Shown here one piece after another: positions 35,158 to 43,965 of a DNA stretch of 64,000 nt. Each line of letters begins with the position of its first letter. The first letter of the stretch is position 1. The notes below the pieces were generated by a model. It saw only the letters and a list, made by a program, of their open reading frames with translations. It searched no databases and had not been told where the DNA came from. The position numbers were made by a program, and so were the translations under genes. Source of the stretch: an uncultured Lachnospiraceae bacterium (GTDB lineage Bacteria > Bacillota > Clostridia > Lachnospirales > Lachnospiraceae); contig CAKRJP010000010.1 of the NCBI GenBank assembly GCA_934351835.1, positions 1-64,000 of the forward strand, written 5' to 3'.

Positions 35158-36474
35158 TTAACTATTTAAAAAGCCTTTATAATTGCGTACCAACATCTGA
35201 GACTCTATCTGTTTCAATGTTTCTAATACAACGCTGACAATAATAATCAGTGAAGTACCACCAAATGAAACGTTTGCACCAAGCCATCCGTTAAAGATTA
35301 TCGGAACAACCTGTACAATGATAAGTCCACATGCACCTATAAAGATAATATAATTTAATATCTTTGTCAAATACTCTGTTGTTGGTTTCCCAGGTCTGAT
35401 ACCTGGAATAAATCCTCCGCTCTTCTTCATATTATTCGCAATCTCTAATGGATTGAAAGTAATTGAAGTATAGAAATAAGCGAAAAATACTGTCAGGATG
35501 ATGTATACCACCAATCCCCACGAATATTTAAGACTGTCCGGATTACACCAGTTACTCTGATTTAATCCTTTCAGGATCTCACTTCCGATTCCAGAGCCAT
35601 TGCCTTTTCCCATGAAAGAAGCAATAACAATTGGAAACTGCATTAGCGAAGAAGCAAAGATTATCGGGATAACTCCCGCAGTGTTAACTTTCAACGGAAT
35701 ATTTGTTGACTGTCCACCGTATGATCTTCTTCCTAAAACTTTCTGTGAATACTGTACAGCAATTCTTCTCTCACCGTCCTGAAGAACTACAACAAAGATC
35801 ACCATTGCCAAAATAATTGCAAGAATAATCACTACTGCGAGTCCACCGGAAGCCAGTGTTTTTCCTGATACAAACTGCTGAAATAATGAATGTATATCGC
35901 TTGGCGTACGTGAGATAATATTGATTACCAACACAATCGATATACCATTTCCAACGCCGTTCTCTGTAATTCTCTCACCAATCCACATCAAAAGGGCTGA
36001 TCCGGCTGTAAGAGTCAATATTACGACCACAATATTTACAAAATTATAATCCACCAGAAGTCCCTGACGTCCGAATCCGATTGCCATAGCAGCTGATTCA
36101 AATACGGCAAGTCCTACTGTAAGATATCTTGTAATAGCTACGAGTTTCTTTCTTCCATCCTCGCCATCTTTCTGCATTTCTTCCAACTGCGGAATCGCAA
36201 TCGTCAGAAGCTGAATGATAATGGATGAAGTAATATACGGCGTAATACTAAGAGCAAATACAGACATTTTTTCAAAAGATCCACCGGTGAAAGCGTTAAA
36301 CAAGTTAAACGCTTCACCTGTGTTTTGTGCAAAAAACTGTTGAATGTATTCGCCATTCACACCTGGTGTTGGCAATTGTGATCCAATACGAATCACGATC
36401 AACATTAAAAACGTAAATCCGATTTTCTTGCGTATATCTTTAATCTGAAATGCTCGTCGGAAAGTTTCTAACAT
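35158..36474 (-). CDS. secY: protein translocase subunit SecY
   Basis: 438 residues with ten membrane helices; the central channel of the Sec translocon. RIGSQLPTPGVN, FNLFNAFTGGSFEKMSVFAL and KSGGFIPGIRPGKPTTEYL are family signatures. Its start codon overlaps the rplO stop by one base, so it is translationally coupled. Confidence 0.97.
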   Translation of the reverse strand: MLETFRRAFQIKDIRKKIGFTFLMLIVIRIGSQLPTPGVNGEYIQQFFAQNTGEAFNLFNAFTGGSFEKMSVFALSITPYITSSIIIQLLTIAIPQLEEMQKDGEDGRKKLVAITRYLTVGLAVFESAAMAIGFGRQGLLVDYNFVNIVVVILTLTAGSALLMWIGERITENGVGNGISIVLVINIISRTPSDIHSLFQQFVSGKTLASGGLAVVIILAIILAMVIFVVVLQDGERRIAVQYSQKVLGRRSYGGQSTNIPLKVNTAGVIPIIFASSLMQFPIVIASFMGKGNGSGIGSEILKGLNQSNWCNPDSLKYSWGLVVYIILTVFFAYFYTSITFNPLEIANNMKKSGGFIPGIRPGKPTTEYLTKILNYIIFIGACGLIIVQVVPIIFNGWLGANVSFGGTSLIIIVSVVLETLKQIESQMLVRNYKGFLNS

Positions 36475-36914
36475 TAGATCACCTCTGCTTTTCCACCTAA
36501 AGCCTCAATCTTAGCTACTGCACTTGCGCTAAATGCATTAGCCTGAACAGTAAGTTTCTTTGTTAATTCTCCGTTACCAAGGATTTTAACACCATCTTTA
36601 GGGTTCTTAACGATTCCCTGCTCGATTAATGTCTCTACTGAAACTACTGCATCATTATCAAATACTTCAAGAGCACTTACGTTAATACCAACGATTGTTT
36701 TAGTATTTCTGTTTGTGAAACCTCTCTTTGGTATTCTTCTATATAATGGCATCTGGCCACCTTCGAAACCAGGTCTTGGTGCTCCTGAACGAGCTTTCTG
36801 ACCTTTGTGTCCCTTACCAGCTGTTTTACCATTTCCAGAACCGTGTCCACGACCTCTTCTGAAATTATCACTCTGTTTTGCTCCATCAGCAGGTCTTAAG
36901 TTTGATAAATCCAT
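36474..36914 (-). CDS. rplO: 50S ribosomal protein L15 (uL15)
   Basis: 146 residues. MDLSNLRPADGAKQSDNFRR, then GSGNGKTAGKGHKGQKARSG and GFEGGQMPLYRRIPKRGF are diagnostic. Part of the spc operon, before secY. Confidence 0.97.
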   Translation of the reverse strand: MDLSNLRPADGAKQSDNFRRGRGHGSGNGKTAGKGHKGQKARSGAPRPGFEGGQMPLYRRIPKRGFTNRNTKTIVGINVSALEVFDNDAVVSVETLIEQGIVKNPKDGVKILGNGELTKKLTVQANAFSASAVAKIEALGGKAEVI

Positions 36915-36941
36915 TGTGACACCTCCTTATCTGAATAAATA

Positions 36942-37121
36942 CTATACTTCTTCTACTTTTAACAGGTACTCTACCTGTTTGATCATACCTCTGGTTGCTG
37001 CATTGTCTGGAAGTACAACTGTTTTGTTTACTTTCTTTAATCCTAAAGCTTCAACAGTTCTCTTATGCTTCGGTACAGCACCAATTGTAGATTTTACTAA
37101 TGTAACTTTTAAGTCTGCCAT
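36942..37121 (-). CDS. rpmD: 50S ribosomal protein L30 (uL30)
   Basis: 59 residues: MADLKVTLVKSTIGAVPKHK, then RTVEALGLKKVNKTVVLPDN, ending LLKVEEV. AGGAGG lies before the ATG at 37121. The bacterial short form of uL30, in its usual place between rpsE and rplO. Confidence 0.96.
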   Translation of the reverse strand: MADLKVTLVKSTIGAVPKHKRTVEALGLKKVNKTVVLPDNAATRGMIKQVEYLLKVEEV

Positions 37122-37135
37122 CTTTATCTACCTCC

Positions 37136-37645
37136 TTAGCCTAAGATCTCTTCAACAGTTTTACCACGAAGCTTAGCAACCTGCTCCGGAGTTTTGATCT
37201 GACGTAATCCTTCGATTGTTGCAAGTACTACGTTCTGTTTGTTGTTTGAACCAAGAGATTTTGTACGAATATTCTTGATTCCTGCCATCTCGATAACGGC
37301 ACGCGCCGGACCACCGGCGATAACTCCGGTACCTTCCGGGGCTTTCTTCAGTAATACAGAAGCTCCTCCGAATTTACCGATAAAATCATGTGTAATACTA
37401 TCGTTCTCATCTAATGCTACTGAGATAAGGTTCTTTGCAGCATCCTCTTTTCCTTTGCGGATTGCTTCCGGAATCTCTGTAGCTTTTCCTAAACCTGCAC
37501 CAACATGGCCATTTCCATCGCCAACAACTACTAAAGCTGTGAATCTCATATTACGGCCACCCTTAACAACTTTGGTTACACGTTTAATTGATACTACTTT
37601 TTCTGTTAACTCTAATTGACTAGCATCAATACGTTCCTGTCTCAT
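37136..37645 (-). CDS. rpsE: 30S ribosomal protein S5 (uS5)
   Basis: 169 residues with VVKGGRNMRFTALVVVGDGN and GHVGAGLGKATEIPEAIRKG, the uS5 RNA-binding signature, and VIAGGPARAVIEMAGI. Mutations in uS5 affect fidelity and spectinomycin resistance; residues here look wild type, though I have not aligned them. Confidence 0.97.
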   Translation of the reverse strand: MRQERIDASQLELTEKVVSIKRVTKVVKGGRNMRFTALVVVGDGNGHVGAGLGKATEIPEAIRKGKEDAAKNLISVALDENDSITHDFIGKFGGASVLLKKAPEGTGVIAGGPARAVIEMAGIKNIRTKSLGSNNKQNVVLATIEGLRQIKTPEQVAKLRGKTVEEILG

Positions 37646-37659
37646 GTGTGCTCCTCCTT

Positions 37660-38028
37660 CTAGAAATTCAACCCAGCTTCTCTAGCTGCGTCTGCTAATG
37701 CCTGAACTTTACCCTGGTAAATAAATCCGCCTCTATCAAATACGACGTCTTTAATACCTTTCTCAATTGCTCTCTCAGCAATTACTTTTCCTAAATATGC
37801 TGCTGCATCAACGTTGTTAGTTTTTTCAAGCTCAGCTTTTACTTCTTTCTGAAGAGTTGAAGCTGATACAAGAGTAGTTCCAACTGTATCGTCAATAATT
37901 TGAGCATACATATGATTATTGCTTCTGAACACAGCCAAACGTGGGCACTCAGGTGTTCCACTTAAACGGTTGCGTAATCTTCTGTGTTTTTTAACGCGAA
38001 CTTCGCTTCTACTTTTCTTGCTAACCAT
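37660..38028 (-). CDS. rplR: 50S ribosomal protein L18 (uL18)
   Basis: 122 residues from the ATG at 38028 (GGAGAG upstream; an in-frame GTG two codons earlier lies inside the spacing). HRRLRNRLSGTPECPRLAVF and a C-terminal FDRGGFIYQGKVQALADAAR are typical. It binds 5S rRNA. Confidence 0.96.
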   Translation of the reverse strand: MVSKKSRSEVRVKKHRRLRNRLSGTPECPRLAVFRSNNHMYAQIIDDTVGTTLVSASTLQKEVKAELEKTNNVDAAAYLGKVIAERAIEKGIKDVVFDRGGFIYQGKVQALADAAREAGLNF

Positions 38029-38045
38029 TTTCACACTCTCCTTAC

Positions 38046-38588
38046 TTATTTCTTACCAGTCTTACCAACTTTACGTCTAATAACTTCATCAGCATATTTA
38101 ATACCTTTACCTTTGTATGGCTCCGGTCTTCTCTTATCTCTGATTTCTGCTGCGTATTGGCCTACTTTTTCTTTGCTGATACCCTTAACGATGATCTTGT
38201 TCTGACCTTCAACTACTGTCTCAACGCCTTCTGGATCGATCATCTCTACTGGATGAGAGTATCCAAGGTTTAATGTTAACTTATTTCCAGATTTAGCAGC
38301 TCTGTAACCAACACCGTTAACTTCCAGAACTTTCTCATATCCGTTAGTTACACCAACAACCATGTTATTGATCAGTGTTCTTGTAAGACCATGTAAAGAT
38401 TTCATTTTCTTGAGATCGTTAGGTCTTGTTACAACAACTTCTTCACCTTCAACTTTAATTTCCATTTCTGTTGGAAGCTCTCTTACCAGAGTTCCCTTAG
38501 GACCTGTTACAGTCACTTTGTTTTTCTCTGCAACTTCAACAGTTACACCTGCTGGAATTGCTACTGGATGTCTACCGATACGTGACAT
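38046..38588 (-). CDS. rplF: 50S ribosomal protein L6 (uL6)
   Basis: 180 residues; MSRIGRHPVAIPAGVTVEV at the start and RRPEPYKGKGIKYADEVIRR near the end are signatures of uL6. It lies between rpsH and rplR. Confidence 0.97.
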   Translation of the reverse strand: MSRIGRHPVAIPAGVTVEVAEKNKVTVTGPKGTLVRELPTEMEIKVEGEEVVVTRPNDLKKMKSLHGLTRTLINNMVVGVTNGYEKVLEVNGVGYRAAKSGNKLTLNLGYSHPVEMIDPEGVETVVEGQNKIIVKGISKEKVGQYAAEIRDKRRPEPYKGKGIKYADEVIRRKVGKTGKK

Positions 38589-38659
38589 ATCCTTTTCCTC
38601 CTTAACTTAGATTCTCGGAATGAGACGTGGCTCATTCTGTTTTCAGTTGCTACCGCTGA

Positions 38660-39061
38660 CTACCAAACGTAGCAGAGTACTTCTCCACCTACGCCAAGTT
38701 TTCTAGCTTCTTTATCAGTAATTACTCCCTTGTTTGTAGAGATAATTGCTGTTCCAAGTCCGCCAAATACCTTCGGTACATCGTTGCTTGCAGCGTATAC
38801 ACGAAGACCCGGCTTAGAAATTCTCTTAAGACCTGTAATAACTTTTTCGTTCTTGTCTGCACCGTATTTCAATGTGATGTGAAGTGTTTTGAATACTCCA
38901 TCTTCTACAAGGTCATATTTCTCAATATATCCTTCATCTAACAGAATGTTAGCAATTGCAAGTTTCATCTTTGATGACGGTACATCTACTGTATCATGTT
39001 TAGCAGTATTTGCATTACGGATTCTTGTAAGCATATCTGCAATTGGATCACTCATAGTCAT
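38660..39061 (-). CDS. rpsH: 30S ribosomal protein S8 (uS8)
   Basis: 133 residues; MSDPIADMLTRIRNAN and STNKGVITDKEARKLGVGGE are diagnostic. The ATG at 39061 has AGGAGG 10 nt upstream; MSD two codons later is an alternative start. In E. coli uS8 represses the spc operon; I did not identify such a site here. Confidence 0.96.
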   Translation of the reverse strand: MTMSDPIADMLTRIRNANTAKHDTVDVPSSKMKLAIANILLDEGYIEKYDLVEDGVFKTLHITLKYGADKNEKVITGLKRISKPGLRVYAASNDVPKVFGGLGTAIISTNKGVITDKEARKLGVGGEVLCYVW

Positions 39062-39101
39062 GAATTGTTTTCCTCCTCTTCTGATGAGATTATTTAATGT
39101 A

Positions 39102-39180
39102 GTTCTCTTTGCTCCGCTCAGAGAACGGCCTTCTCACTAAACTCGGCCTTGCGCTGAACGCTTGGCCTCGCCAAGTGTTC
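39102..39180. repeat. two hairpins between rpsH and rpsZ
   Basis: GTTCTCT (39102-39108) pairs with AGAGAAC (39120-39126). GAACGCTTGGC (39156-39166) pairs with GCCAAGTGTTC (39170-39180), separated by only CTC. The second shares the CTTGGCxxxGCCAAG core with the spacer repeats at 29954 and 43857. Confidence 0.65.
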
Positions 39181-39185
39181 GGTGC

Positions 39186-39371
39186 CTACCAGCTTGCCTT
39201 CTTTACTCCTGGGATCTGTCCTTTGTATGCCAATTCGCGGAAGCAAACACGGCAAATACCATATTTTCTTAAATATGCATGAGGACGACCACAAATTCTG
39301 CAGCGATTATATTCTCTTGTAGAGAATTTAGGTTTGCGCTGCTGTTTAACTTTCATTGATGTCTTAGCCAT
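39186..39371 (-). CDS. rpsZ: 30S ribosomal protein S14 type Z (uS14, zinc form)
   Basis: 61 residues starting MAKTSMKVKQQRKPKF, with zinc ligands CRICGRPHAY and CRVCFREL. This short, zinc-binding form is the one normally found in spc operons of Firmicutes. The ATG at 39371 has AGGAGG upstream. Confidence 0.96.
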   Translation of the reverse strand: MAKTSMKVKQQRKPKFSTREYNRCRICGRPHAYLRKYGICRVCFRELAYKGQIPGVKKASW

Positions 39372-39381
39372 AATATACCTC

Positions 39382-39921
39382 CTACTTAGCAAATGGCATA
39401 TTGAACTGTTTCAACAACTCACGTGCCTCTTCATCTGTCTTAGCAGTTGTTACAAAGATAATATCCATACCTCTTACTTTATCGATCTTATCGTACTCAA
39501 TCTCCGGGAAGATGATCTGCTCTTTAATTCCAAGAGCGTAGTTTCCTCTTCCGTCGAATGCGTCCGGATTAACTCCTCTAAAGTCACGTACACGAGGTAA
39601 TGCAAGGTTGATCAGACGATCAGCGAACTCATACATCTTCTCTCCTCTTAATGTAACCTTGCATCCGATTGCCATTCCTTCTCTTAACTTGAAGTTAGCT
39701 ACGGATTTCTTTGCTCTACAAACTACAGCTTTCTGACCTGTAATCTTCTCCATATCTCCGATTGCAGCGTCTAAAAGTTTTGCATTATCTTTAGCCTCAC
39801 CAACACCCATGTTGACAACGATCTTGTCGAGTTTTGGTACTTCCATAATATTCTTATAACCAAATTTGTCGATCATGTTTTTTACGATCTCATTCTGGTA
39901 CTGTTCTTTCAGTCTACTCAA
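39382..39921 (-). CDS. rplE: 50S ribosomal protein L5 (uL5)
   Basis: 179 residues with VVNMGVGEAKDNAKLLDAAI, KITGQKAVVCRAKKSVANFK and RDFRGVNPDAFDGRGNY. It binds 5S rRNA and helix 84 of 23S. It lies between rplX and rpsZ. Confidence 0.97.
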   Translation of the reverse strand: MSRLKEQYQNEIVKNMIDKFGYKNIMEVPKLDKIVVNMGVGEAKDNAKLLDAAIGDMEKITGQKAVVCRAKKSVANFKLREGMAIGCKVTLRGEKMYEFADRLINLALPRVRDFRGVNPDAFDGRGNYALGIKEQIIFPEIEYDKIDKVRGMDIIFVTTAKTDEEARELLKQFNMPFAK

Positions 39922-39944
39922 AGTTCTGGACCTCCTTCCTCAAA

Positions 39945-40256
39945 TTAATCAATTACTTCGCCAGTCTTTTTAGCATAGCGAACCTTTTTGTCTCCTTCAA
40001 CTTTGATGCCCACTCTGGTAGCTTCACCTTTGTGTACATACATTACGTTAGAGATATCGATTGGTCCTTCCTGGTGAATGATACCACCATTCTGATTAGC
40101 CATACTTGGTTTTGTATGCTTTGTCAGCATGTTGACACCTTCAACAGTAACTTTTCCTTCTTTAGGATTAACAGCAATAACTTTGCCTTCTTTGTCTTTA
40201 TCTTTTCCGGCGATAACTTTAACAGTATCACCTTTTTTAATCTTTAACATTGACAT
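39945..40256 (-). CDS. rplX: 50S ribosomal protein L24 (uL24)
   Basis: 103 residues with the KOW motif KKGDTVKVIAGKDKDKEGKV near the start. It initiates 50S assembly. AGGAGG lies before the ATG at 40256. Confidence 0.96.
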   Translation of the reverse strand: MSMLKIKKGDTVKVIAGKDKDKEGKVIAVNPKEGKVTVEGVNMLTKHTKPSMANQNGGIIHQEGPIDISNVMYVHKGEATRVGIKVEGDKKVRYAKKTGEVID

Positions 40257-40270
40257 CTTCTCTGCACCTC

Positions 40271-40639
40271 CTACAGTACTTCTGGAGCCAGGGAAACAAT
40301 TCTCATGAACTGTTTTTCACGAAGCTCTCTTGCTACTGGCCCAAAGATACGGGTTCCTCTTGGTGTCTTATCGTCTTTTATAATAACAGCAGCATTCTCG
40401 TCAAAGCGGATATAAGATCCATCTTTACGACGTGTACTATTTACAGTACGAACAACTACAGCTTTAACTACGTCACCTTTTTTAACAACGCCGCCTGGTG
40501 TTGCATCTTTAACAGTTGCAACGATCACATCACCGATAGCTGCATATCTTCTAGTTGAACCGCCGAGTACACGGATACACAGTAACTCTTTAGCACCTGT
40601 GTTGTCTGCTACTTTCAGTCTACTTTCTTGCTGTATCAT
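40271..40639 (-). CDS. rplN: 50S ribosomal protein L14 (uL14)
   Basis: 122 residues starting MIQQESRLKVADNTGAKELL, with GSYIRFDENAAVIIKDD. The ATG at 40639 has AAGGAGGG upstream; earlier in-frame codons lie in the rpsQ end. Confidence 0.97.
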   Translation of the reverse strand: MIQQESRLKVADNTGAKELLCIRVLGGSTRRYAAIGDVIVATVKDATPGGVVKKGDVVKAVVVRTVNSTRRKDGSYIRFDENAAVIIKDDKTPRGTRIFGPVARELREKQFMRIVSLAPEVL

Positions 40640-40658
40640 GCAGGTTTCCCTCCTTATA

Positions 40659-40913
40659 CTATTTCGCTTTTTCCATAATCTCGACAAGTCTCCATCTCTT
40701 ATCTTTTGATAACGGTCTTGTCTCCATAACTTTTACTTTGTCACCAATGTTGCACTCATTTGCCTCATCATGTGCTTTTAACTTATATGTTCTCTTTACA
40801 ATCTTGTTGTAAAGTGGATGTTTTACATGATCTTCTACTGCAACAACTATGGTCTTATCCATTTTATTGCTGATAACCTTACCAACACGGGTTTTTCTAA
40901 GATTTCTTTCCAC
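40659..40913 (-). CDS. rpsQ: 30S ribosomal protein S17 (uS17)
   Basis: 84 residues with RKTRVGKVISNKMDKTIVVA and HDEANECNIGDKVKVMETRP. Binds 16S rRNA early in assembly. Between rpmC and rplN. Confidence 0.97.
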   Translation of the reverse strand: MERNLRKTRVGKVISNKMDKTIVVAVEDHVKHPLYNKIVKRTYKLKAHDEANECNIGDKVKVMETRPLSKDKRWRLVEIMEKAK

Positions 40914-40938
40914 AGTCTGTAACTCCTTTCCTGGATTC

Positions 40939-41142
40939 CTACTGAGCTGCCTTTTCAGTAATTACTGTCTGAATTCTGGCAATATTTCTTCTAACTTCTT
41001 TAATTCTGCTTGTATTGTCTAACTGATTTGTTGCGTTCTGGAATCTTAAATTAAAGAGTTCCTTTTTAGCAGCTACTAATTCTTCATTCAGCTCTGCAGC
41101 TGATTTTGTCTTTAAATCTTCTACAAATGCATTAATTTTCAC
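40939..41142 (-). CDS. rpmC: 50S ribosomal protein L29 (uL29)
   Basis: 67 residues from a GTG at 41142, with AGGCGG 8 nt upstream; another GTG at 41151 is less well placed. ELNEELVAAKKELFNLRFQN and VRRNIARIQTVI are typical of uL29. It overlaps the end of rplP. Confidence 0.94.
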   Translation of the reverse strand: MKINAFVEDLKTKSAAELNEELVAAKKELFNLRFQNATNQLDNTSRIKEVRRNIARIQTVITEKAAQ

Positions 41143-41569
41143 TGTTATCACCGCCTTCTAAGTCTGCACGAGATACGATCTTACATTTACATGGTAACTT
41201 GTGCATAGCCAGACGTAACGCTTCTCTAGCGACCTCTTCCGGTACTCCGGCAAGCTCGAACATTACACGTCCCGGCTTTACAACTGCTACCCAGTACTCC
41301 AGGTTACCTTTTCCTTTACCCATACGAACTTCTAACGGCTTATGCGTTACAGGTTTGCTTGGGAAAATTTTAATCCATACTTTACCACCACGTTTGATGT
41401 AACGAGTCATCGCAACACGGGCAGCCTCAATCTGGTTAGAACGGATCCAGCATGGTTCCATTGCTACGATACCATACTCACCGTTTGTAATCTTATTTCC
41501 GCGAAGAGCTTTTCCCTTCATAGTACCACGGAACTGTTTACGACGTTTTACTCTTTTTGGCATTAACAT
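41132..41569 (-). CDS. rplP: 50S ribosomal protein L16 (uL16)
   Basis: 145 residues; MPKRVKRRKQFRGTMKGKA, GNLEYWVAVVKPGRVMFELA and REALRLAMHKLPCKCKIVSR are signatures. The ATG at 41569 has GGAGAG about 9 nt upstream; MPK two codons on is also possible. It lies at the 50S A-site. Confidence 0.96.
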   Translation of the reverse strand: MLMPKRVKRRKQFRGTMKGKALRGNKITNGEYGIVAMEPCWIRSNQIEAARVAMTRYIKRGGKVWIKIFPSKPVTHKPLEVRMGKGKGNLEYWVAVVKPGRVMFELAGVPEEVAREALRLAMHKLPCKCKIVSRADLEGGDNSEN

Positions 41570-41572
41570 GAC

Positions 41573-42226
41573 TTATTTCTCTCCTTCCTTAACAACTTTT
41601 TCCGGAAGAACTTCGCCTTTGTAAATCCATACTTTAACACCAACTTTACCATAAGTTGTGTTTGCCTCAGCGAATCCGTAATCAATATCTGCTCTCAGTG
41701 TCTGAAGAGGAATTGTTCCCTCACTGTAGAACTCTGTACGAGCCATATCAGCTCCACCAAGTCTTCCTGATACAGAAGTCTTGATTCCAAGTGCTCCAGA
41801 TTTCATAGTTCTTGACATGCAAGATTTCATAGCACGTCTGAATGAAATACGATTTTCAAGCTGAGCAGCAATGTTCTCTGCTACTAACTGAGCATCTTTG
41901 TCTGGTCTCTTAACTTCTTTAATGTCAACGATTAACTTTTTGTCTGTAAACTGCTTTAATTCGCCTTTTACTTTCTCGATCTCTGAGCCGCCTTTTCCAA
42001 TTACGACACCAGGTTTTGCTGTATAAATAGTAATCTTAACTCTATCAGATGCTCTTTCGATCTCCATTCTGGAAACGCCGGCACTGTATAATCTCTTCTT
42101 AAGATACTTTCTGATTTCATGGTCTTCTACTAAGTAGTCTGCGAAATCCTTTTCTGCATACCATTTGGAATCCCAGTCTTTGATAACGCCGACTCTTAAG
42201 CCATGAGGATTAACTTTCTGTCCCAT
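41573..42226 (-). CDS. rpsC: 30S ribosomal protein S3 (uS3)
   Basis: 217 residues with MGQKVNPHGLRVGVIKDWDS, a KH domain (KPGVVIGKGGSEIEKVKGEL) and AQLENRISFRRAMKSCM. Part of the mRNA entry channel helicase. Between rplV and rplP. Confidence 0.97.
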   Translation of the reverse strand: MGQKVNPHGLRVGVIKDWDSKWYAEKDFADYLVEDHEIRKYLKKRLYSAGVSRMEIERASDRVKITIYTAKPGVVIGKGGSEIEKVKGELKQFTDKKLIVDIKEVKRPDKDAQLVAENIAAQLENRISFRRAMKSCMSRTMKSGALGIKTSVSGRLGGADMARTEFYSEGTIPLQTLRADIDYGFAEANTTYGKVGVKVWIYKGEVLPEKVVKEGEK

Positions 42227-42237
42227 GATTGTCCTCC

Positions 42238-42624
42238 TTATCTTTCATCAAGCACAAGTGTAATGTGGCTCATTCTCTTCTCGATTCTGTAAGCTCTACC
42301 CTGCGCTCTAGGTCTGATTCTCTTCATTGTTGGTCCTTTATTTGCATAAGCCTCTGCAATATAAAGGTTCTCGGCGCTCATACCGTTGTTATTCTCAGCA
42401 TTTGCGATTGCTGACTCTAATAATTTCTTTATGATACTAGAAGCATATCTTGGATTGTATGTTAAAATTCCAAGTGCTGTTGTTACATCTTTACCTCTGA
42501 TAGCATCCAATACATAGCATGCTTTCTGAACAGAAACTCTTGCATAAGATAACTTTGCTGAAGGTCTTGTATCTTTGTTCGCGTTTCTTTCTCTCTTGAT
42601 TTGGGATCTATGTCCTTTAGCCAT
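42238..42624 (-). CDS. rplV: 50S ribosomal protein L22 (uL22)
   Basis: 128 residues; RPSAKLSYARVSVQKACYVL and GPTMKRIRPRAQGRAYRIEK, the exit-tunnel loop, are clear. No deletion in the loop that would suggest macrolide resistance is evident by eye. Confidence 0.97.
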   Translation of the reverse strand: MAKGHRSQIKRERNANKDTRPSAKLSYARVSVQKACYVLDAIRGKDVTTALGILTYNPRYASSIIKKLLESAIANAENNNGMSAENLYIAEAYANKGPTMKRIRPRAQGRAYRIEKRMSHITLVLDER

Positions 42625-42650
42625 GGATGAACCCTCCTTTCACAGTGTAA

Positions 42651-42932
42651 TTATCTAACTCTTGATTTCTTTTCGTCTTTTCCATGTCCTCTGTATGTTC
42701 TGGTAGCTACGAACTCTCCAAGTTTGTGTCCTACCATATCATCAGTAACGTATACAGGTACATGTCTTCTTCCGTCATGAACTGCAATTGTATGTCCGAT
42801 CATACTTGGGAAGATTGTTGAACGACGAGACCATGTCTTGATTACTGACTTGTCTCCAGATGCGTTCATTGCATCAACCTTCTTAAGCAGGCTTGCGTCT
42901 GCGAATGGTCCTTTTTTAACTGAACGTGCCAT
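42651..42932 (-). CDS. rpsS: 30S ribosomal protein S19 (uS19)
   Basis: 93 residues; MARSVKKGPFADASLLKKVD and WSRRSTIFPSMIGHTIAVHD are diagnostic. Located between rplB and rplV. Confidence 0.97.
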   Translation of the reverse strand: MARSVKKGPFADASLLKKVDAMNASGDKSVIKTWSRRSTIFPSMIGHTIAVHDGRRHVPVYVTDDMVGHKLGEFVATRTYRGHGKDEKKSRVR

Positions 42933-42955
42933 AGGTTCTAACCTCCTCGTAATTA

Positions 42956-43798
42956 TTATTTAATTGCTTTACCATCTCTTCTTCTTACAATCATCTTGTT
43001 AGAAGCCTTATTTTTCTTTCTTGTCTTAAGTCCAAGTGCTGGTTTACCCCAAGGTGTTGACGGACCCGGACGACCGATTCCTGTCTTACCTTCACCACCA
43101 CCATGCGGATGGTCATTCGGGTTCATAACAGAACCACGAACTGTAGGTCTGATTCCCATGTGACGTTTACGTCCTGCTTTACCAATGTTGATCAGGTTGT
43201 GATCTCCATTTCCTACAACTCCGATTGAAGCTCTACACTCGATCGGAACCATTCTCATCTCTCCTGATGGAAGACGAAGTGTTGCATATTTACCTTCTTT
43301 AGCCATTAACTGAGCACTGTTACCAGCTGAACGAACTAACTGTCCGCCTTTTCCTGGATGAAGCTCTACGTTGTGTACCTGAGTACCTACCGGAATCTGT
43401 GAAAGTGGAAGGCAGTTTCCTACTCTTACCTCGGCCTCCGGACCGTTCATAACTTTCATTCCATCTGTTAATCCCTGTGGTGCAAGGATGTATGCTTTCT
43501 CACCATCTTCATAGCAGATCAGAGCGATGTTTGCTGTTCTGTTCGGATCATACTCAATACCGATTACTGTAGCAGCGATTCCATCTTTTCTTCTCTTGAA
43601 GTCGATAATTCTATATTTTTTCTTAGCTCCGCCTCCGCGGTGTCTAACTGTAATTTTTCCTTGGTTATTACGTCCTGCCTGTCTGCTCTTTGGAGCTAAC
43701 AAAGACTTCTCTGGTGTTGTCTTAGTGATTTCTGAGAAATCAGAACCAGTCATCTGTCTTCTGGAAGGCGTATATGGGTTATATGTCTTAATTCCCAT
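42956..43798 (-). CDS. rplB: 50S ribosomal protein L2 (uL2)
   Basis: 280 residues from the ATG at 43798 (MGIKTYNPYTPSRRQMTGSD; GGAGAAG upstream). HRGGGAKKKYRIIDFKRRKD and RGSVMNPNDHPHGGGEGKTG, with the conserved histidine near the peptidyl transferase centre, are present. Confidence 0.97.
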   Translation of the reverse strand: MGIKTYNPYTPSRRQMTGSDFSEITKTTPEKSLLAPKSRQAGRNNQGKITVRHRGGGAKKKYRIIDFKRRKDGIAATVIGIEYDPNRTANIALICYEDGEKAYILAPQGLTDGMKVMNGPEAEVRVGNCLPLSQIPVGTQVHNVELHPGKGGQLVRSAGNSAQLMAKEGKYATLRLPSGEMRMVPIECRASIGVVGNGDHNLINIGKAGRKRHMGIRPTVRGSVMNPNDHPHGGGEGKTGIGRPGPSTPWGKPALGLKTRKKNKASNKMIVRRRDGKAIK

Positions 43799-43855
43799 GG
43801 TTGCTTCTCCTTTCAAAACTGTTTATTATCACGGTTGCTATCCGTATGCATTGAA

Positions 43856-43933
43856 CACTTGGCGAGGTCTCTCACGAGCTTAGTGTGAAAGCACACCCCG
43901 GTACTTAGCGAGGTTCTTCACGAGCTTTAGTAC
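43856..43933. repeat. tandem pair of palindromic spacer repeats between rplW and rplB
   Basis: Two related hairpin units in plus orientation. Unit A, 43857-43884, begins ACTTGGCGAGGTCTCTCACG. Unit B, 43903-43931, begins ACTTAGCGAGGTTCTTCACG. Both end in CGAGCTT(T)AGT, which pairs with the start of the unit. They differ at only a few positions and match the unit at 29954-29980 in reverse orientation. Confidence 0.75.
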
Positions 43934-43965
43934 AGGTGGTGTTTCCTCGATGTGCTCTTAAGATC

